Shown: positions 58,847 to 64,000 of the stretch, one piece after another | Layout of the letters: each line of letters opens with the position of its first letter | Numbering within the stretch: position 1 is the stretch's first letter | Origin: Lederbergia wuyishanensis | GTDB lineage: Bacteria > Bacillota > Bacilli > Bacillales > Bacillaceae_C | Direction: 5' to 3' | DNA length: 64,000 nt | Assembly: GCF_022900255.1 (NCBI RefSeq) | Contig: NZ_JALIRM010000004.1 | Location: 140,722 to 204,721, forward strand | Notes under the pieces: model-generated | Told to the model about the DNA's origin: nothing | The model's input: only the letters and a program-made list of their open reading frames with translations | Database searches by the model: none | Program-made: the position numbers and the translations under genes

Positions 58847-61186
58847 ATGGAAGAACTGGATTTTGAAAAAATTTTATCATACATGAAAGAGGAAGCGTAT
58901 AAACCTCTTACTGTTCAAGAGCTGGAAGAAGCTTTTGAAATTAAAGATGCGAGCGAATTTAAAAATCTTGTAAAAGCGCTCGTGCAAATGGAGGAGAAGG
59001 GACTTGTCGTAAGGACAAGGAGCAATCGCTACGGTCTCCCTGAAAAAATGAATCTTGTACGTGGGACACTTTCAGGGCATGCAAAAGGATTTGCATTCCT
59101 TATACCTGACGAATCAGGTCTCGACGATATTTTCATTCCTCCGCATGAAAAAAATGGTGCAATGCATGGGGATAGTGTTTTAGTAAGAGTTACTGGTGAG
59201 TCATCAGGATCCCGTCGCGAAGGAGTAGTAATACGGATTCTACAGCGTGGTTTTGAAGAAGTAGTCGGTACATACGTTGAAAGTCGTCACTTTGGTTTTG
59301 TTATTCCAGACGATAAAAAAATTGCAGACGATATATTTATCCCGAAAAACGCCAGTATGGGTGCGGTTGAAGGACATAAAGTAGTCGTGAAAATAACTGC
59401 GTTCCCTGAGGATAGAAAAAATGCTGAAGGCGAAATCATTCAAATACTAGGTCATAAAAATGATCCGGGCGTTGATATTTTATCAATTATTCATCAACAT
59501 GGACTTCCACTTGCATTTCCGGAGGAAGTATTAGAACAAGCTAACAGCATTCCGGATTCAATTGATGAAAGTGATATTCCCAATCGCCGTGATTTACGGA
59601 ACGAAGTCATTGTAACAATTGATGGTGCGGATGCAAAAGATTTGGATGATGCGGTAACTTTAAAAAAACTCGAGAATGGGAATTATAAACTTGGAGTTCA
59701 TATTGCAGATGTCAGCCATTATGTTAAAGAAGGTTCCCCAATTGATCGAGAAGCATTTGAACGTGGTACAAGTGTGTATTTAGTAGATCGGGTTATACCG
59801 ATGATCCCTCATCGCCTATCAAATGGTATATGTTCTCTAAATCCAAAAGTAGATCGTTTTACTCTCTCATGTGAAATGGAAATTAACAAAAATGGTGAAG
59901 TTATCAACCATGAAATTTTCCAAGCTGTCATCAAAACTACCGAGCGGATGACATACTCTGATGTTAATCATATTTTGATTGATAAAGATGAGGATCTTAG
60001 AACAAAATACGAACCTCTCGTACCAATGTTTGAACTAATGGAAGAGCTACAAGGAATTTTACAATCAAAAAGAATGAAGCGTGGTGCGATTGACTTTGAC
60101 TTTAAAGAGGCAAAAGTCATTGTGGATGAAGAGGGGAAGCCAACGGATGTTGTAATAAGGGAGCGATCAATTGGGGAAAGAATTATTGAGGAGTTCATGC
60201 TTGTAGCAAATGAAACAATTGCTGAGCATTTTCACTGGCTGGATGTTCCTTTTATTTACCGAATTCACGAAGATCCAAAGGAAGAGAAACTACATCGGTT
60301 CTTTGAATTTATCACAAACTTTGGTCTAGTAGTTCGTGGGACAGCCAATTCCGTTCATCCAAGAGCTCTACAAGAAATCATTGAAACAGTGCAAGGGAAG
60401 CCTGAAGAAATGGTTATTTCGACTGTTATGTTGCGATCGATGCAGCAGGCAAAATACAATCCTGAAAGTATAGGACACTTTGGGCTATCTACTAAATTCT
60501 ATACGCACTTTACTTCCCCAATACGAAGATATCCCGATTTAATTGTGCATAGATTAATCCGCACCTATTTAATCGAGGGGAAATTGGACGAGGCAACTCG
60601 GGCAAAATGGCAAGCACACCTTTCTGAAATTGCAGACCATTCTTCAAAACGTGAGAGACGTGCTGTAGATGCAGAACGTGATACAGATGAAATGAAAAAA
60701 GCAGAATTCATGGAAGATAAAATTGGCGAAGAATTTGATGGGATCATTAGTTCTGTAACGAATTTTGGTATATTTGTTGAACTACCTAATACGATTGAAG
60801 GGCTTGTGCATGTCAGTTATATGACGGATGACTACTACCGTTACGATGAACGCCACATGGCCATGATTGGCGAGCGGACAGGCAATGTTTTCAGGATAGG
60901 CGATGAAATTACTGTTCGAGTTATAAAGGTAAATAAAGAGGAACATGACATTGATTTTGAAATTGTAGGAATGAAAAGTAACCGTAAGCGTAACGATGAA
61001 GCTCCCAAAACAAAAATTGTAAAACTGAAATCTGAAAAAAACTCTAAATCAAACTCTAAAGGACCACAAGGATCAATTGAGAACGAGGAATGGTCAACAA
61101 GACCACCAAGAAAGAAAAAGAAAAAAACGTATGAAAATGCACCTGCAAAAAATCGGCAAAAGCGAAGTAAAGGTAAACATAGATAA
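58847..61186 (+). CDS. rnr: Ribonuclease R
   Basis: 779 residues; AAGGAGGACG precedes the ATG. Order of domains: N-terminal helix-turn-helix-like (about 15-70), two cold-shock/OB domains (about 70-220), the RNB catalytic domain with [16 protein letters not shown] holding the Mg-binding Asp residues (about 265), and an S1 domain (about 625-705). A Lys/Arg-rich tail (about 710-779) is typical for helicase-like unwinding. It degrades structured RNA and works with SmpB/tmRNA in quality control, encoded next. Confidence 0.96.
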   Translation: MEELDFEKILSYMKEEAYKPLTVQELEEAFEIKDASEFKNLVKALVQMEEKGLVVRTRSNRYGLPEKMNLVRGTLSGHAKGFAFLIPDESGLDDIFIPPHEKNGAMHGDSVLVRVTGESSGSRREGVVIRILQRGFEEVVGTYVESRHFGFVIPDDKKIADDIFIPKNASMGAVEGHKVVVKITAFPEDRKNAEGEIIQILGHKNDPGVDILSIIHQHGLPLAFPEEVLEQANSIPDSIDESDIPNRRDLRNEVIVTIDGADAKDLDDAVTLKKLENGNYKLGVHIADVSHYVKEGSPIDREAFERGTSVYLVDRVIPMIPHRLSNGICSLNPKVDRFTLSCEMEINKNGEVINHEIFQAVIKTTERMTYSDVNHILIDKDEDLRTKYEPLVPMFELMEELQGILQSKRMKRGAIDFDFKEAKVIVDEEGKPTDVVIRERSIGERIIEEFMLVANETIAEHFHWLDVPFIYRIHEDPKEEKLHRFFEFITNFGLVVRGTANSVHPRALQEIIETVQGKPEEMVISTVMLRSMQQAKYNPESIGHFGLSTKFYTHFTSPIRRYPDLIVHRLIRTYLIEGKLDEATRAKWQAHLSEIADHSSKRERRAVDAERDTDEMKKAEFMEDKIGEEFDGIISSVTNFGIFVELPNTIEGLVHVSYMTDDYYRYDERHMAMIGERTGNVFRIGDEITVRVIKVNKEEHDIDFEIVGMKSNRKRNDEAPKTKIVKLKSEKNSKSNSKGPQGSIENEEWSTRPPRKKKKKTYENAPAKNRQKRSKGKHR

Positions 61187-61284
61187 ACGTATGGAATACC
61201 AAAAGGTTGGAGGTCTGACTTCTAACCTTTTTCAAATTGATGTATAATATGAAGACGAATTCAGTTAGCCAAGGGGGAAAAACA

Positions 61285-61752
61285 ATGCCAAAAGGAGAAG
61301 GAAAATTAATTGCCCAAAATAAAAAGGCTAGTCACGATTATTTTATTGAAGATACATACGAAGCGGGGATTGTCCTTCAAGGTACTGAAATAAAATCTAT
61401 TAGAGCGGGAAAGGTAAATTTAAGAGACTCTTTTGCAAGAATACAAAATGGTGAATTATTTTTGCATAATGCTCATATTAGTCCATATGAACAGGGAAAT
61501 CGTTATAATCATGACCCACTAAGAACAAGAAAATTATTACTACACCGTAAAGAAATCAATAAGCTGATCGGTGAGTCTAAAGAGGAAGGATACTCCATTA
61601 TTCCTTTGAAAATATATTTAAAAAATGGTTTTGCTAAAGTTTTAATAGGCTTAGGAAAAGGAAAAAAGAAATATGATAAGCGTGAGGATTTAAAGCAAAA
61701 AGAAGCTAAACGTGATATAGAGAGAGCATTTAGAGAGAGACAAAAAATATAA
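61285..61752 (+). CDS. smpB: SsrA-binding protein SmpB
   Basis: 155 residues from the ATG after AAGGGGG; an upstream in-frame extension has no site. Family motifs: [43 protein letters not shown] and the C-terminal basic tail [20 protein letters not shown]. It binds tmRNA and rescues stalled ribosomes. The ssrA gene, which normally follows in Bacillus, is not found in the rest of this window. Confidence 0.96.
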   Translation: MPKGEGKLIAQNKKASHDYFIEDTYEAGIVLQGTEIKSIRAGKVNLRDSFARIQNGELFLHNAHISPYEQGNRYNHDPLRTRKLLLHRKEINKLIGESKEEGYSIIPLKIYLKNGFAKVLIGLGKGKKKYDKREDLKQKEAKRDIERAFRERQKI

Positions 61753-61765
61753 ATATTTGTATTAA

Positions 61766-61811
61766 AACAAGGACTTAGTTCACTATTGTGTGTCTAAAGT
61801 CCTTGTTTTTT
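61766..61811 (+). terminator. smpB terminator
   Basis: AACAAGGACTT/AAGTCCTTGTT perfect 11-bp arms with a 20-base loop and T-run. Confidence 0.85.
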
Positions 61812-62165
61812 GTCATGCAATTTAAAAAAATGATTGACTATTTGTTACACCAAGTTTAATATGTTAGTAACAACTACTAGTAATTTTCTTTATTTTTGTA
61901 AAAAACTAGAAAAGGTTATTACTATCTAGGGATGGTCTCTTTTATTACTAGATAATTGAAAAGGACTCCATAATTAAAGCTACGAAAAACAACGAAAATA
62001 GGAAAATTGGCATTGCTTTAATGGAAGCGTTACAAAAATACCAATTTTTCAAGGGAGGTAAATTGGACAAGCAATTCATTTTTAATTTATTTGGAAAAGT
62101 AAGCGTTATTAATTTTGAATTTTTCCAAGATACAAAATCACCAAGAAACAATCGGAGGAGACGAT
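61812..62165. other. Region between smpB and the LplB permease gene
   Basis: No tmRNA-like sequence is seen. TGGAAGCGTTACAA (62022) matches about 12 of 14 positions of the CcpA cre site, a plausible catabolite-control element for the sugar permeases. A 42-codon frame from TTG 62064 (after GGGAGG) runs into the permease start; it is uncertain. Confidence 0.4.
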
Positions 62166-63122
62166 ATGGAAAAGGCAATTGCAAATAAAGATGTCGTAAT
62201 CATCCCAAAGAAGAAATCGATCTTCTTTAGACTAATGAATCAGTGGGAACTCCAATTAATGGTCATTCCCGCCATCATCTTCATCTTTATCTTTAGTTAT
62301 ATTCCGATGTACGGAATCATCATGGCGTTTAAGGATTACAACATTTTTAAGGGAATCGCGGAAAGTCCTTGGGCGGGATGGAAGCATTTTAATATGTTCT
62401 TCACTGCACCAGAATTTTCTCAAGTCATGAGAAATACGCTTGTGATCAGCTTCCTTAAATTCTTTATCGGATTTCCGGCGCCGATCATTTTGGCCTTAAT
62501 GTTAAATGAAGTAAGGCATATGTTCTTTAAACGGGTGGTTCAAACGGTGAGCTATCTGCCTCACTTCATATCTTGGGTTATCGTGGCGGGATTCGTCGGT
62601 TCGTTATTGTCAACAGATAACGGAAGCCTAAATATCGCCTTGGAAAAGGTGGGAGCCATTGACGAGCCAATCAGCTTCCTGAGCATTCCGAAATATTTTT
62701 GGGCAATCCTTGTGACCACGAATGTTTGGAAAGAAATCGGCTTTGGATCGATTGTCTATTTAGCCGCCATTGCGGGTGTGGACCAACAGCTTTATGAAGC
62801 TGCCGCCCTTGACGGTGCAAGCCGATTCAAACAAATCTATTTGATTACAATCCCTTCCATTTTGCCAGTTATCTTAATCTTCATGATTTTGGCAATCGGA
62901 AACCTTTTGAACGCTGGTTTTGAGGATATTCTCCTTTTAGGCTCTAACCCGGTTGTAAGGGATGTAGCGGATGTTCTGGATACGTACGTATATCGAAGAG
63001 GGATTCAGCACTCGTTATTCTCTTATGCAACCGCTGTCGGTTTATTTAAAGCCATCATCAGTGTAGCCTTGCTTACAATGGCTAACTTATTGTCTAGAAG
63101 AGCAGGAAGCAGCTTGTGGTAA
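62166..63122 (+). CDS. LplB-type sugar ABC transporter permease
   Basis: 318 residues from the ATG after CGGAGGAG; 17 upstream codons of the open frame lack a site. Six membrane helices, the start IPMYGIIMAFKDYNIFKGI typical of LplB/YteP permeases, and the EAA loop LYEAAALDGASRFKQIYLITIP. It pairs with the LplC-type gene downstream for uptake of oligosaccharides. The binding protein gene should lie beyond the window. Codon and base use look GC-richer than upstream genes. Confidence 0.9.
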   Translation: MEKAIANKDVVIIPKKKSIFFRLMNQWELQLMVIPAIIFIFIFSYIPMYGIIMAFKDYNIFKGIAESPWAGWKHFNMFFTAPEFSQVMRNTLVISFLKFFIGFPAPIILALMLNEVRHMFFKRVVQTVSYLPHFISWVIVAGFVGSLLSTDNGSLNIALEKVGAIDEPISFLSIPKYFWAILVTTNVWKEIGFGSIVYLAAIAGVDQQLYEAAALDGASRFKQIYLITIPSILPVILIFMILAIGNLLNAGFEDILLLGSNPVVRDVADVLDTYVYRRGIQHSLFSYATAVGLFKAIISVALLTMANLLSRRAGSSLW

Positions 63123-63124
63123 TC

Positions 63125-63205
63125 AGAAAAGCAGAAGGTGCTTGATTAGGGGCGACCAGCAAATGTTCTCTAGCCCCTAGCACCTGCAGCTAGACAGAAA
63201 AGCGG
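63125..63205 (-). repeat. Dispersed TCTAGC-type Bacillus intergenic repeat
   Basis: On the minus strand TGTCTAGCTGCAGGTGCTAG is followed by GGTCGCCCCTAATCAAGCAC, with AGGGGCTAG/CTAGCCCCT-like pairing. It is the same family as at 51974 and 36729, here between two permease genes. Confidence 0.6.
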
Positions 63206-63233
63206 AAAAGACAGTAGAAAAGGAGGATTCCAC

Positions 63234-64000
63234 ATGTTAAAAATGACAACAGGCGATCGAGTCATGTCGATCTCTATCTATGTCATCCTTACAATATTAG
63301 CATTTGTCACCTTTTATCCGTTTTGGAACGCGCTTGTCATCTCGTTCAACAGCGGAGTCGATACAATGAAAGGTGGAGTCACGTTTTGGCCGAGGGTATT
63401 TTCCTTGGACAACTATGATATCGTTTTCCAGGATTCCCGTATCCTGAATGGGTTTTTCATCTCCATTCTTCGTACAGTGATCGGTACAGCAACCGCTGTT
63501 CTCTTTACCGCAATCTTTGCGTATGGGATGTCGAGAAAAGAATTAATCGGTAAAAACTACTATATGATTTTCTGTGTCGTCACGATGTTCTTCAGTGGTG
63601 GTTTGATCCCTACCTTCCTTTTAATCAGGGGATTGGGACTTTTCAATACATTTTGGGTCATGATCATTCCTGGCCTCATCAGCGTATGGAATATGATCAT
63701 CTTCCGGACCTTCTTCCAGGGGTTGCCAGCAGGATTGGAAGAATCCGCGAAAGTAGATGGATGTGGATATTGGGGAACGTTCTTCCGAATCATCCTTCCG
63801 CTATCGGGTCCAGTCATCGCAACACTATCGTTATTTACCGCTGTGTATCACTGGAACGACTGGTTTTCTCCGAGCATCTATATTTCGGAACAAAAACTAT
63901 TGCCGATCCAAACGATGCTTCAGCAAATCCTTAGCTCCAACATCATGTCGGAGCAAATGGCGCAGGCCGATTCAACCGCCGCAGCGCATATGCAGAAGTT
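63234..64000 (+). CDS. LplC-type sugar ABC transporter permease, 5' part
   Basis: The frame runs off the right edge after 255 codons. AAAAGGAGG precedes the ATG. The sequence ILAFVTFYPFWNALVISFNSG is the usual LplC/YtcP start, and further helices and the EAA loop (GLPAGLEESAKVDGCGYWGT) follow. It is the second permease of the carbohydrate transporter begun by the previous gene. The Cys-Gly pair in VDGCGYW is unusual but within the family range. Truncation is due to the window only. Confidence 0.9.
   Translation, partial: MLKMTTGDRVMSISIYVILTILAFVTFYPFWNALVISFNSGVDTMKGGVTFWPRVFSLDNYDIVFQDSRILNGFFISILRTVIGTATAVLFTAIFAYGMSRKELIGKNYYMIFCVVTMFFSGGLIPTFLLIRGLGLFNTFWVMIIPGLISVWNMIIFRTFFQGLPAGLEESAKVDGCGYWGTFFRIILPLSGPVIATLSLFTAVYHWNDWFSPSIYISEQKLLPIQTMLQQILSSNIMSEQMAQADSTAAAHMQK

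Noticed and set aside
61812..62165. tmRNA (ssrA) between smpB and the permease gene
   Set aside because: No tRNA-like ends or tag-reading frame are visible, and the space is too short after the smpB terminator.
62064..62188. 42-codon ORF overlapping the LplB start
   Set aside because: A fair ribosome site exists, but it uses TTG, overlaps the permease start in another frame, and encodes no recognisable sequence.

Overview
The window looks like chromosomal DNA of a low-GC, endospore-forming member of the Bacillaceae. It carries a GerA-type germinant receptor operon, csbA, yrzI, crh/hprK and a cggR-led glycolytic operon. Much of the gene order (uvrB-uvrA, yvlB/yvlD, hprK-lgt-yvoD-ppaX-yvoF, yvcD-trxB, yvcJ-yvcK-whiA-crh, clpP, cggR-gapA-pgk-tpi-gpmI-eno, secG-est-rnr-smpB) matches what I recall of Bacillus subtilis. 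It is not B. subtilis: the his genes, the Nudix gene yvcI, and ssrA after smpB are absent from their expected places, and several unfamiliar small genes are present. Start codons were re-chosen by ribosome binding site throughout; TTG and GTG starts are common.

Layout. 1-8.7 kb is an accessory stretch: a truncated cation-efflux gene, an ankyrin-repeat lipoprotein, a PQQ-type sugar dehydrogenase homologue without a signal peptide, two adjacent distantly paralogous genes of unknown function, a decayed S9 peptidase gene, and a leftward three-gene germinant receptor operon. 8.8-13.5 kb is a copper/disulfide block: bdbD-bdbC, a small gene, csoR-copZ, copA, with three near-identical 19-bp CsoR-type palindromes. 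13.7-22.4 kb holds ferredoxin and a complete phosphate module (phoP-phoR, pstS-pstC-pstA-pstB-pstB, phoU) with a clear Pho box before pstS. 22.5-25.4 kb has a MarR/MFS efflux pair, a 52-bp tandem repeat array, csbA and a DUF2164 gene. 25.4-43.2 kb is the conserved uvrBA to crh block, including the HprK/PpaX/Crh carbon-catabolite components.

43.4-48 kb carries an ABC exporter, a TrkA-C membrane protein divergent from a CorA transporter, tRNA-Arg and clpP with a CtsR box. 48.3-48.9 kb is an unusual small-peptide locus: a 26-codon ORF, three consecutive similar terminator hairpins, YrzI, and a 19-codon ORF. Its promoter and operator resemble those of the MarR gene at 22.5 kb. 49-57 kb is a glutaredoxin-like gene and the CggR glycolytic operon with an intact CggR operator, interrupted between gapA and pgk by repeat elements. 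57.2-61.8 kb is secG, a 51-bp tandem repeat array, est, rnr and smpB. The right end starts an LplB/LplC-type sugar ABC permease pair whose base use looks richer in GC than its neighbours.

The observations I consider most worth following are the small-peptide locus, its possible link to the MarR regulator, the unknown paralogous pair at 3.4-4.4 kb, the extension of the CsoR regulon to bdbDC, and the foldable uvrB leader.
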